DNA from: Spirochaetaceae bacterium
GTDB taxonomy: Bacteria; Spirochaetota; Spirochaetia; DSM-27196; SKKC01
DNA length: 22,573 bases
Direction: 5' to 3'
Assembly (NCBI GenBank): GCA_003554375.1
Contig: PWGF01000376.1
Location: 1 to 22,573 of the forward strand
This document shows positions 13,807 through 21,329 of the stretch, piece after piece. Position 1 is the stretch's first letter. Every line of letters begins with the position of its first letter. Under the pieces are notes generated by a model that saw only the letters and a program-made list of their open reading frames with translations, did no database searches and was not told the DNA's origin. The translations under genes were made by a program, and so were the position numbers.

Positions 13807-15210
13807 ATGAGCGTGTCACAGCGCACAGGGATTCTGCCACGGAAGACCAAGCTTGCCTTCGGCTTCTGCGATCTCGGGGGCAACCTCTTCTTCTCGATGA
13901 TTGGATTCCACCTCCTGTACTACTTCACCGATGTAGTCGGGCTCGCGCCCATACTCGCGGGCGCGGCGTTCACGGTAGGCCGAGTGTGGGATGCCGTGAC
14001 GGATCCGGCCATAGGGTACGCCTCCGACAACACACGGACCCGTTGGGGACGGCGTAGGCCGTACATGTTCGTCGGTTCGATCCTGCTGTTCATCCTTATG
14101 ATCGTCATGTTCACGGCTCCGGGATGGGACAACCAGTGGTGGCTGTTCGCCTGGGCACTCATCGTGTACTTGTTGCTGAACACCGCCTACACCCTGGTCA
14201 ATATCCCGTACACGAGCCTTACCCCGGAGCTGACCTCCGACTTCCAAGAGCGGACCAACCTCAACGGATATCGATTCATGTTCGCGGTGCTCGGCACCAT
14301 GCTCGGTGGTGCCGCGGTGCATCCGATCGTGAACCTCGCCGGGGGACCGCCCAGTGGATGGAGCGCCGCGGGAGCGGTGATGGGCGCAATTATGATGATT
14401 TCGGCGCTCGTGACCGTATTCGGCGTCCGTGAGACAGCGAAGGAACGCGTGAAGAGTCAGGTGAAAGTCTTTCGCTCTTACCTCCAAGTCATTAAACAAC
14501 GTCCGCTTCTGACCGCAGGCGGCGCTTTCGCAATCCATATGTGCGGCGTTGCGGTTGTCCAGGCATCGCTTGTGTACTACTTCGAGTATGTCTACCGGAA
14601 ACCGGACCTGCTGTTCGCAGCACTTCTGTCGCTGCTCGTCAGCTCCTTCATCTTCATCCCGATCTGGGTCGTCATCTCGCGGCGCATCGGGAAGAAGGCA
14701 AGCTACAACATCGGAATGGGGATCCTCTCGGTGGTCGTAGTGCTCTTCTTCCTCTTTGCCCCGCGGTTCGGACCGGAGTTCTCGTTCGTTATGATGGCGC
14801 TTGCCGGCACCGGGCTCGCCACCAACTACGTTATGCCCTGGTCGCTCATCCCGGATGCGGTAGAGTGGGATTATGCGGAGAACGGATTCCGGCGCGAAGG
14901 GGTGTTCTACGGGATCTGGATGGTGATGAGCAAGCTCGGTCAGGCCTTAGGCGCCGGGCTCACCGGATTGGTGCTTGCACTGTTCAACTACATTCAACCG
15001 ATCGACGGCGAGGCGGTATTCCCTCAACCGGACACAGCCGAACTCGGGATCCGGCTTCTGGTAGGGCCGATGCCGGTAGTCTTCTTCATCCTCGGCATTC
15101 TCACCTTGAGCAAGTATCCCATCACCAGTAAGGTGTATGAGGAGATCTTGCAGAGAATCCGGGCACAGGGCGCACAAGTGCCGGGAGATGAAGGGCAGGT
15201 TACGGAGTGA
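13807..15210 (+). CDS. GPH-family (MelB-like) sugar:cation symporter
   Basis: This 467-residue inner-membrane transporter of the glycoside-pentoside-hexuronide family moves a sugar or glycoside with H+ or Na+. About twelve hydrophobic segments are visible. The hallmark GRVWDAVTDPAIGY has D62 and D66, spaced like D55/D59 of MelB, which form the cation site. SDNTRTRWGRRRPY and NIPYTSLTPELT are further family signatures. The ATG at 13807 has GAGGG only one base upstream; a GTG at 13813 in the same frame would have better spacing, so the start could be two codons later. It heads a plus-strand run with the HIT gene 21 bp downstream. The repeat-rich leader suggests substrate-dependent control. The sugar is not predictable from the sequence alone. 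Confidence 0.9.
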   Translation: MSVSQRTGILPRKTKLAFGFCDLGGNLFFSMIGFHLLYYFTDVVGLAPILAGAAFTVGRVWDAVTDPAIGYASDNTRTRWGRRRPYMFVGSILLFILMIVMFTAPGWDNQWWLFAWALIVYLLLNTAYTLVNIPYTSLTPELTSDFQERTNLNGYRFMFAVLGTMLGGAAVHPIVNLAGGPPSGWSAAGAVMGAIMMISALVTVFGVRETAKERVKSQVKVFRSYLQVIKQRPLLTAGGAFAIHMCGVAVVQASLVYYFEYVYRKPDLLFAALLSLLVSSFIFIPIWVVISRRIGKKASYNIGMGILSVVVVLFFLFAPRFGPEFSFVMMALAGTGLATNYVMPWSLIPDAVEWDYAENGFRREGVFYGIWMVMSKLGQALGAGLTGLVLALFNYIQPIDGEAVFPQPDTAELGIRLLVGPMPVVFFILGILTLSKYPITSKVYEEILQRIRAQGAQVPGDEGQVTE

Positions 15211-15231
15211 CGAACGCCCTTGGGGGATTTA

Positions 15232-15579
15232 ATGGCGGAAGAGACAATATTCGATAAGATTCTTGCCGGAGAGATACCTGCGGACAAAGTCTACGAGGAC
15301 GAGCACGTCCTTGCCTTCCGGGATATCAACCCGCAAGCGCCGACTCACGTGTTGGTAATCCCAAAGCGGAAGGTTTCGCATTTCACGGAGTTCCCGGAGC
15401 GTCCGGCGGAGGAAGCGGGAATACTCTTTCAGCGCGCCGCCCATGTCGCAAAGGAGCTGGGCCTCGAAAAGAACGGCTACCGCATTGTCGTGAACCATGG
15501 GCCGCATGGTCAGCAGTCGGTCGGCTATCTCCACGTGCACATTCTCGGCGGGCGCCAGCTGAGCTGGCCTCCGGGCTGA
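15232..15579 (+). CDS. HIT (histidine triad) nucleotide-binding protein, HinT-like
   Basis: HIT proteins of the HinT branch are small dimeric purine-nucleoside phosphoramidate hydrolases in the cytoplasm. The 115-residue product has the expected FDKILAGEIPADKVYEDE start, AFRDINPQAPTHVLVIPK in the middle, NHGPHGQQSVGYLHVHILGG and the C-terminal RQLSWPPG. In the triad the first position, normally His, is Tyr (VGYLHVH), while the middle nucleophile and the third His remain. The ATG at 15232 is used because GGGGGA lies four bases upstream; a TTG at 15220 in frame is less likely. It follows the symporter by 21 bp and probably shares its transcript. Confidence 0.93.
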   Translation: MAEETIFDKILAGEIPADKVYEDEHVLAFRDINPQAPTHVLVIPKRKVSHFTEFPERPAEEAGILFQRAAHVAKELGLEKNGYRIVVNHGPHGQQSVGYLHVHILGGRQLSWPPG

Positions 15580-15762
15580 CCCGGGAACCCAGGTCGTCTA
15601 TCGGCAGCGTCCCTGCTACGTTTGAGCACCTGCGCTCGTCGCCCGGTACAGCTGCGGCGGCTCGCGTGCGGAGACGGCTCGACTGATCCGACGGGGGCCG
15701 GTGGGTGGCCACAGGGCACGCCCTGCAACGTCAAACGCCTTGCAACGGAAAGGAACAGGAAG

Positions 15763-17571
15763 ATGGAACGGATGAAACGCACGGCAACGTGCGGCGCACT
15801 TCACGCGGAGCACGAAGGTCAAAGCGTAGTTCTCAACGGGTGGGTTCACCGGAAGCGGGACCATGGGGGTGTTCGCTTCTTCAACCTCCGTGATCGCTAC
15901 GGGATCACCCAGGTAGTGCTCGAGGAGCCGTCTGAGCAGCTCGTAGACGCTTTCGACCGACTCCGTATGGAGTTCTGTGTGGCGGTAACCGGAACCGTCC
16001 GGCGCCGTCCCGCCGGGATGGTCAACCCGGAGATGCCCACAGGAGAAGTCGAGTTGGTGGCGACCGAGCTGGAGATCCTGAGTCCGGCCGTGACGCTTCC
16101 GTTTACGGTCGACGAGCGGAGCGACGCGCGAGAAGAGCTTCGCCTCAAGCATCGCTATCTGGATTTGCGTTCACATCGGATGCAGCGCAATATCCGGCTG
16201 CGCCACGATGTGTCCTACCGAGTCCGTGAGTATCTCCATAGTCAGGACTTCCTCGAGATCGAAACCCCCACCATGATCAAATCGACCCCGGAAGGTGCCC
16301 GCGATTTCCTCGTACCGAGCCGCCTTCATCACGGCTGCTTCTACGCAATGCCGCAGAGCCCTCAGCTCTACAAGCAGATCCTGATGATCGCTGGGTTCGA
16401 CCGCTATTTCCAGCTGGCACACTGTTTTCGAGACGAAGATGCGCGAGGCGATCGACAACCGGAACACACCCAGATCGACCTGGAAATGAGCTTTGCCTCA
16501 AAGGAGGACGTATTCGAGGTTACCGAAGGTATGCTCGCGCATGTCTTCTCGCATGTGCTCGGGGTCTCGCTGGAGACACCGTTTCCCCGGCTGAGCTTCC
16601 ACGAGGCCATGGAGCGCTATGGGTCGGACAGGCCGGACCTCAGGTTCGATCTCGAGCTGGTGTCCATGGACGACGCCGTGGCCGGGGCGGGGTTCCGCGT
16701 ATTCGACGAGACGATCGAGTCAGGCGGGGTGATAAAAGGTCTCCGGGTCCCTGGCGGCGCGGATGCCTCGCGGAAGCGAATCTCGGATCTCGAAGAGACG
16801 GCTAAGACGTACGGAGCCAAAGGTCTCGCCTGGACCAAAGTAACCGACGGCGGTCTGGAGGGAGGAATCGGCAAGTTCCTCGCCCAGCGCGACTCAGCAG
16901 TTCGAGAGCAGCTTGCGGCCGAACCCGGCGATCTGCTTCTGTTCGTAGCGGATGCGTGGCGCACGGCGTGCACGGCCCTCGGGGCGGTGCGAACCCGGCT
17001 AGGGCCCGAGCTCGACCTGGTCGACCCGGATGAGTTTGCTTTTGCATGGGTTACAGACTTCCCGTTGTTTTCGTACAATGAGGAGGAGCAGCGGTGGGAA
17101 GCCGAGCACCATATGTTCAGTATGCCGCAGGAACGGTTCCTGGACACGCTGGAGACGGATCCTGGAAGCGTCCTCGGGGATCTGTACGACCTTGTCGGGA
17201 ACGGCTTGGAGCTTGCCTCTGGAAGCATCCGTATCCACGATCCGGAGCTTCAATCCCGGATTTTCCGAATCGTAGGATTCGACTGGGAGGAAGCCGAACG
17301 TCGCTTCGGTTTCCTCCTCGAGGCCCTGCGCTACGGAGCACCGCCGCATGGGGGAATCGCGCCGGGCTTGGATCGACTCGTTGCGCTCATGGCGGGAGAG
17401 AGCACGATCCGTGACGTGATCGCTTTCCCAAAGACCACCCAGGCAACGTCTCCCATGGACGGTTCGCCGTCGCCGGTGGCTCCGGCCCAGCTGGCTGAGC
17501 TCGGACTTCGCGTAGTTTCGGAGGAGAAGGAAGAACGAGAACGAACCGGCGAGAGCCGGCACATTCCATGA
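15763..17571 (+). CDS. aspS: Aspartyl-tRNA synthetase, probably non-discriminating type
   Basis: AspRS is a class II synthetase that charges tRNA-Asp in the cytoplasm. The 602-residue length and the GAD insertion (about 290-420) are those of bacterial-type AspRS. Visible features are the OB-fold anticodon domain at the N-terminus, QSPQLYKQ, motif 2 (FRDEDARGDRQPEHTQ), FAWVTDFPLF, and motif 3 (GGIAPGLDRLVALM). RDHGG (H34) and RPAGMVNP (G85) fall where non-discriminating enzymes carry His and Gly and strict enzymes carry Leu and Lys, so it may also form Asp-tRNA-Asn for GatCAB. The ATG at 15763 has AGGA three bases upstream and AAGGA nine bases upstream; an ATG three codons later is possible. 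A CAGGGC-AC-GCCCTG hairpin lies at 15712-15725 in the leader. serA follows by 19 bp. Confidence 0.95.
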   Translation: MERMKRTATCGALHAEHEGQSVVLNGWVHRKRDHGGVRFFNLRDRYGITQVVLEEPSEQLVDAFDRLRMEFCVAVTGTVRRRPAGMVNPEMPTGEVELVATELEILSPAVTLPFTVDERSDAREELRLKHRYLDLRSHRMQRNIRLRHDVSYRVREYLHSQDFLEIETPTMIKSTPEGARDFLVPSRLHHGCFYAMPQSPQLYKQILMIAGFDRYFQLAHCFRDEDARGDRQPEHTQIDLEMSFASKEDVFEVTEGMLAHVFSHVLGVSLETPFPRLSFHEAMERYGSDRPDLRFDLELVSMDDAVAGAGFRVFDETIESGGVIKGLRVPGGADASRKRISDLEETAKTYGAKGLAWTKVTDGGLEGGIGKFLAQRDSAVREQLAAEPGDLLLFVADAWRTACTALGAVRTRLGPELDLVDPDEFAFAWVTDFPLFSYNEEEQRWEAEHHMFSMPQERFLDTLETDPGSVLGDLYDLVGNGLELASGSIRIHDPELQSRIFRIVGFDWEEAERRFGFLLEALRYGAPPHGGIAPGLDRLVALMAGESTIRDVIAFPKTTQATSPMDGSPSPVAPAQLAELGLRVVSEEKEERERTGESRHIP

Positions 17572-17590
17572 CACGGAAAGGATGGAGAAC

Positions 17591-18769
17591 ATGTATTCGA
17601 TTCGAACGATGAACAAGATCTCGGAGAAAGGACTCGAGCTCTTCTCCGATGACCGTTTTGCGGTGAATGACCAAGCGGAAGACCCCGACGGGGTTATCGT
17701 CCGTAGCGCCAAGCTGCACGATTTGGAGTTCACGCCCAAGCTCAAGGCGATCGCCCGCGCGGGGGCGGGTGTCAATAACATACCCGTCGATCGCTGCACG
17801 GACCATGGCATCGTGGTTTTCAATACCCCCGGTGCTAATGCAAACGGTGTGAAAGAGCTGGTCGTGGCCGCGCTTCTTCTGTCGGGACGAAACATACTCG
17901 ACGGCGTGGCTTGGGCACGCCGGACGGCGGAGCAAAGCGACGAGCTGGACAAGTTGATGGAGAAGGAGAAATCCCGCTTCGCAGGACCGGAGATCGCAGG
18001 AAAGACTCTCGGTGTCGTCGGACTGGGAGCAATCGGCGTGATGGCCGCGAACGCAGCCACGGAGCTGGGCATGCGAGTTATCGGGCACGACCCGTATATC
18101 AGCGTCAGCTCGGCTTGGGGCCTCTATCGCTCGGTAGAACGAGCAGACAGCTTGGACGATCTGTATGCCGAGGCGGACTACATCACGCTCCATGCCCCCC
18201 TTACGTCCGCTACGGAGGGCATGATCAACCACGACGCGATCAAAAGCATGAAGCCCAGTGTTCGGCTCGTGAATATGGCCCGGGGGCAGCTCGTCGACGA
18301 AGAAAGTGTGCTTGCAGCTCTCGACGAAGGGAAGATTTCCCACTATGCCACGGATTTCCCCACAAGCCGATTGGCTCGCCATGAGCGGGTTATCCCGATC
18401 CCACACCTGGGCGCATCTACTCCGGAGGCGGAACAGAACTGCGCCGTGATGGCCGCCGACCAGATGATCGACTTTCTCGAACGGGGGAACATCCGGAATT
18501 CGGTCAATTTCCCGGAGTGTGTGATGAGCCCGAATGATGCACATCGAGTCGTCGTCATCAACCGCAACGTTCCCAATATGGTGGGTCAGATGACGGCTGT
18601 CCTTGCAAAGAAATCGATCAATATCGCGGATATGTTGAATCGCCATCGGGGCAACGTCGCATACACCATCATCGATCTGGACGGCGATGTCGAGGAGAGC
18701 CTTCTCGAAGAGTTCCGGAGCATTGAAGGAGTAATCGCAGTCCGCGACATCGGAGTTCCACCCCAATAG
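17591..18769 (+). CDS. serA: D-3-phosphoglycerate dehydrogenase with ACT domain
   Basis: This enzyme catalyses the first step of serine synthesis, oxidising 3-phosphoglycerate with NAD+. The 392-residue protein has a substrate domain, a Rossmann domain with GLGAIG (144-149), the catalytic arginine in NMARGQLVDE (R231) and histidine in IPHLGAST (H272), and a C-terminal ACT domain (about 318-388) that normally binds serine for feedback control. The canonical glutamate between R and H is not at its usual place: the segment is YATDFPTSR. I recall that DFP in this spot is typical of a shorter SerA subfamily common in anaerobes, so this is probably not a defect. The ATG at 17591 is preferred, with GGAG three bases upstream; an ATG at 17582 is also in frame. 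It lies 19 bp after aspS, so co-transcription is likely. Confidence 0.92.
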   Translation: MYSIRTMNKISEKGLELFSDDRFAVNDQAEDPDGVIVRSAKLHDLEFTPKLKAIARAGAGVNNIPVDRCTDHGIVVFNTPGANANGVKELVVAALLLSGRNILDGVAWARRTAEQSDELDKLMEKEKSRFAGPEIAGKTLGVVGLGAIGVMAANAATELGMRVIGHDPYISVSSAWGLYRSVERADSLDDLYAEADYITLHAPLTSATEGMINHDAIKSMKPSVRLVNMARGQLVDEESVLAALDEGKISHYATDFPTSRLARHERVIPIPHLGASTPEAEQNCAVMAADQMIDFLERGNIRNSVNFPECVMSPNDAHRVVVINRNVPNMVGQMTAVLAKKSINIADMLNRHRGNVAYTIIDLDGDVEESLLEEFRSIEGVIAVRDIGVPPQ

Positions 18770-18783
18770 AGCTTGGGCAGTGC

Positions 18784-18806
18784 GCCGGGCCGGCCGCCGG
18801 CCCGGC
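18784..18806 (+). terminator. Perfect GC hairpin between convergent serA and the cyclase gene
   Basis: GCCGGGCCGG (18784-18793), CCG loop, CCGGCCCGGC (18797-18806): ten perfect pairs with a three-base loop, 14 bases after the serA stop. Being symmetric it could serve both strands. No T run follows on either side, so this is a candidate terminator of a non-canonical kind. The rest of the gap, to 18891, holds two more copies of the self-complementary CGGCGCCG. Confidence 0.5.
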
Positions 18807-18891
18807 ACCCCGCCTGCCCCTGCCAACCCCGGCCTAGGTCGCCCGGCGCCGAATCGCCCGATGCCAAGCCGCCGGCCATCCGGCGCCGCCC

Positions 18892-21018
18892 CTACTCGAG
18901 CTCCGCCTGGCCCAGTTCGCTTTGTGCCGCCCGCACATCCGCCAGGTAATCCGATATCTCGCGCGATTTCGCACGGATCATGGATACCGAGGCGGCATCA
19001 TCCGAGCTTTGAAGGGTGTTCACCCGCGCCAGATCCAGGTGAAGCTGCTTAAGCGACGACACTGCGGAATTAAGGCGCAGCCGCAGCATTTCCTGCTCGT
19101 TCCGCAGCTTCCGATAGCTCGATTGCTGCCGCTCGATCTGCGCGATGGATCGATCGTACTCGGCTGCTACCTGTTCGTTGGTTGCGTTTTCGCGCCGCTG
19201 GTGGAGCTCCTCCAAGTCACTCCTCAGTCCTTCAGAGGATATCTGCTGCAGAATACCCGCGATCTCGCGGCGCCGAACCTCGAGCTCATGCACCCGGCTC
19301 ATGAAATCGCTCAACACCGGGAGAAACTCTTCGCCGATGACCTGACGGTCACCACCTTTCCGCTTGATCTGCGCCTGGATGGCCTTACCGAGCTCCTCCG
19401 CTTTCTCAGTCGCAGACATATCTTCGCTGAGGGCTACCTGCTTGGCTCCTTTGCGTGATCCGCCGTCGAGAGCGCCGGCCACATGTGCGCCGACCCGCTT
19501 AAGCTGTTTCACGATCCGGCTCTTAGCCTCCCGATAACTGGATATCCTTCCCAGCACCGTCGCTCCCATAACGGCAATCGGGATAAGGGACCATGGCGGA
19601 GTCAGTGTTATGAGGTTGATCGTTGCTAACAGGAGGCTAGTAGCAGCGGTAGGAACCAGATGTCCTCGAAAGCTCGCTCGCTCCCGAGCCAGCTGACGGA
19701 GAAGCCGTACATGCTCGCGATTCAAGTTCCGGATCGAATCAAGCTCGTGGCACTCCAGCTTCCGCCGAAGGAACGAGTCAACGTGCGTTGACAGGCCGAT
19801 CCCCCAGGCCAAAGCCGGAATCAGAAACCACGGAAAGCCACCGCCGCCGCTCGCCCAAATGGAGATCCACAGAAGTACCAGCGCTCCGTAGATGGAGCCG
19901 TGAACTGTCAGCCCTTTACGGGCCCGCCGCACCGACTCGCGCGTCTGGGCCACGTAGTCCTGGAGCAACGGGTCTTCCGGAAACGTAGCCGGCCCGTGGG
20001 CGGGCGCCATTTCCAAAACGCGGTCCCACGCTGTCTCGGTTACGTCATCCTGGTCGGCGTCACCGCGCGAAGCAGGAGGCTGCGGGACGCTGGACTTGGC
20101 TTCCGGCGCAGGGCTCGGCTGCAGCTCCGGTCCCGCCTCCATCTCTTCCGCCCCGGCTGCTCCCGCAGCACCTATCCGCTGCGAGCTCGTGAGGATTCCC
20201 TTTCTGCCAAGCTGTTCCAAGATCTCGCCGGCGACGGGCTGAGCCGCGTACTCTTCCGGCAGCTTCATCCTGGCTTCCGAAACCGAGAGGCGCCGTCCGG
20301 CGGCCTTTATCTCCCGAAGCACATGTCGCTTGATCTCCTGCGGAGTAACACCTTCTTGCGAAGCGCCTTGATCGCTATGAGACGACTCCTCGACGGTAGC
20401 CCGATCCGCAGCTCCACCGCCAGACGCCCGCCCCTTCGAGGCTTCCGCACCGGCAGGCTTCTCTCTCACCGAACCGGCTCCGCCGGCCTCGGCACGCTCC
20501 GTCGAGAGCTCGTATACTGCTACGTCGCGCTTGATATTCTTGAGCGTAACCTCCCCCTGCCGCTGCGGCGCCTGTGAAAGGCGGTGGCGAGTGAGCCGGT
20601 AGACGTCTTCGGATATCCACACCGTGTCCTGTGCCGCAATACCCTGAAGGCGAGAAGCCACGTTCACGCCATCGCCGAGCGCGTCGTTCTCGAAGAAGAA
20701 CACGTCCCCAACGTGCACGCCGATACGAAGGTGGAGAAGCTTCGCCTTCTCGTGACCCTGGCGTGCGTCCGCCGCCAACCCGTCCTGGATGGCCACGGCG
20801 CAGTTCACGGCGTCCAGACAGCTGGAAAACTCCGCGAGAAACGCATCACCGATCGTCTTTATCACTCGCCCACGGTGCGCCTCGATCTTCTCGCTCAGCA
20901 GGCGATTATGATACGTCAGCAGTTCCAATGTAGCGACTTCGTCGTCCTCCATCATGCGGCTAAAGCCGACGATGTCGGTGAACATGACGGCCGCGAGGCG
21001 ATACTCCTTTGGCTCCAT
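18892..21018 (-). CDS. Class III adenylate cyclase with 2TM segment, second membrane pair and C-terminal coiled coil
   Basis: This 708-residue protein has its class III nucleotidyl cyclase domain at the N-terminus (about 1-170). All key residues are present: metal aspartates D15 (FTDIVGFS) and D58 (IGDAF), substrate-choosing K54 and D116, and transition-state N119 and R123 (GDGVNVASRL). The K/D pair points to ATP, hence cAMP. A low-complexity linker follows, with a short winged-helix-like stretch at about 215-275 (VTPQEIKRHVLREIKAA). A 2TM-like segment at about 371-410 ends WGIGLSTHVDSFL, a second hydrophobic pair lies at 453-490, and residues about 590-708 form a charged coiled coil. The ATG at 21018 is the only start that keeps the cyclase complete, and it follows the promoter so closely that the mRNA is probably leaderless. 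No sensor domain is recognised. Confidence 0.85.
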   Translation of the reverse strand: MEPKEYRLAAVMFTDIVGFSRMMEDDEVATLELLTYHNRLLSEKIEAHRGRVIKTIGDAFLAEFSSCLDAVNCAVAIQDGLAADARQGHEKAKLLHLRIGVHVGDVFFFENDALGDGVNVASRLQGIAAQDTVWISEDVYRLTRHRLSQAPQRQGEVTLKNIKRDVAVYELSTERAEAGGAGSVREKPAGAEASKGRASGGGAADRATVEESSHSDQGASQEGVTPQEIKRHVLREIKAAGRRLSVSEARMKLPEEYAAQPVAGEILEQLGRKGILTSSQRIGAAGAAGAEEMEAGPELQPSPAPEAKSSVPQPPASRGDADQDDVTETAWDRVLEMAPAHGPATFPEDPLLQDYVAQTRESVRRARKGLTVHGSIYGALVLLWISIWASGGGGFPWFLIPALAWGIGLSTHVDSFLRRKLECHELDSIRNLNREHVRLLRQLARERASFRGHLVPTAATSLLLATINLITLTPPWSLIPIAVMGATVLGRISSYREAKSRIVKQLKRVGAHVAGALDGGSRKGAKQVALSEDMSATEKAEELGKAIQAQIKRKGGDRQVIGEEFLPVLSDFMSRVHELEVRRREIAGILQQISSEGLRSDLEELHQRRENATNEQVAAEYDRSIAQIERQQSSYRKLRNEQEMLRLRLNSAVSSLKQLHLDLARVNTLQSSDDAASVSMIRAKSREISDYLADVRAAQSELGQAELE

Positions 21019-21027
21019 GCGGCGTTT

Positions 21028-21056
21028 ACAATAGAATCCCCCCTTGGAGGTGTCAA
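21028..21056 (-). promoter_or_regulatory. Strong promoter directly before the cyclase start (leaderless)
   Basis: On the minus strand, TTGACA (21056-21051), 17 bases, TATTGT (21033-21028). Only nine bases separate the -10 box from the ATG at 21018, so transcription should begin within about three bases of the start codon. Confidence 0.7.
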
Positions 21057-21329
21057 GCTAAACACCGGATTCAACCCTCTGAGGGTGCAGGCGAGTCAGA
21101 CCGGGAAGCGGCAGGGCAAACGCGGTTGGATACTGCAACTGGGAGCGCGGCGGGGAGTGTCACGCCGGCGCGCCCACGCGGCCGGCCGGAGCCGACATGC
21201 GGCTTCTCACTCCGGTCGCCTAGCCCGCGCCGCAACGTGGGCGGCCAAGCTATGCTGCGACGATCGGCGCCGGCGCCGGACACCGGACCCCTTTTGCCTT
21301 CAGGGACTACTCGCGGCGGAGGTATGAAC
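21057..21329. other. Divergent gap between the cyclase gene and radA
   Basis: This stretch holds a 14-base self-complementary GC tract, CGGCGCCGGCGCCG (21265-21278), and an inverted repeat, CCGGAG (21186-21191) with CTCCGG (21210-21215), enclosing AGCCG-ACATG-CGGCT. I find no convincing promoter for radA and no small gene. Confidence 0.4.

Noticed and set aside
13816..14538. Minus-strand open frame inside the symporter gene
   Set aside because: The encoded peptide is Arg/His/Glu-rich low complexity; the plus strand encodes a clear GPH transporter.
15580..15762. T-box-type leader for aspS
   Set aside because: The leader is short, only a 6-bp hairpin and a TGCAACG repeat are visible, and no T-box consensus or terminator is present.
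17591..18769. SerA as a defective enzyme for lacking the usual catalytic Glu
   Set aside because: The TDFP segment is, as far as I recall, normal for a shorter SerA subfamily in anaerobes, and Arg and His are intact.
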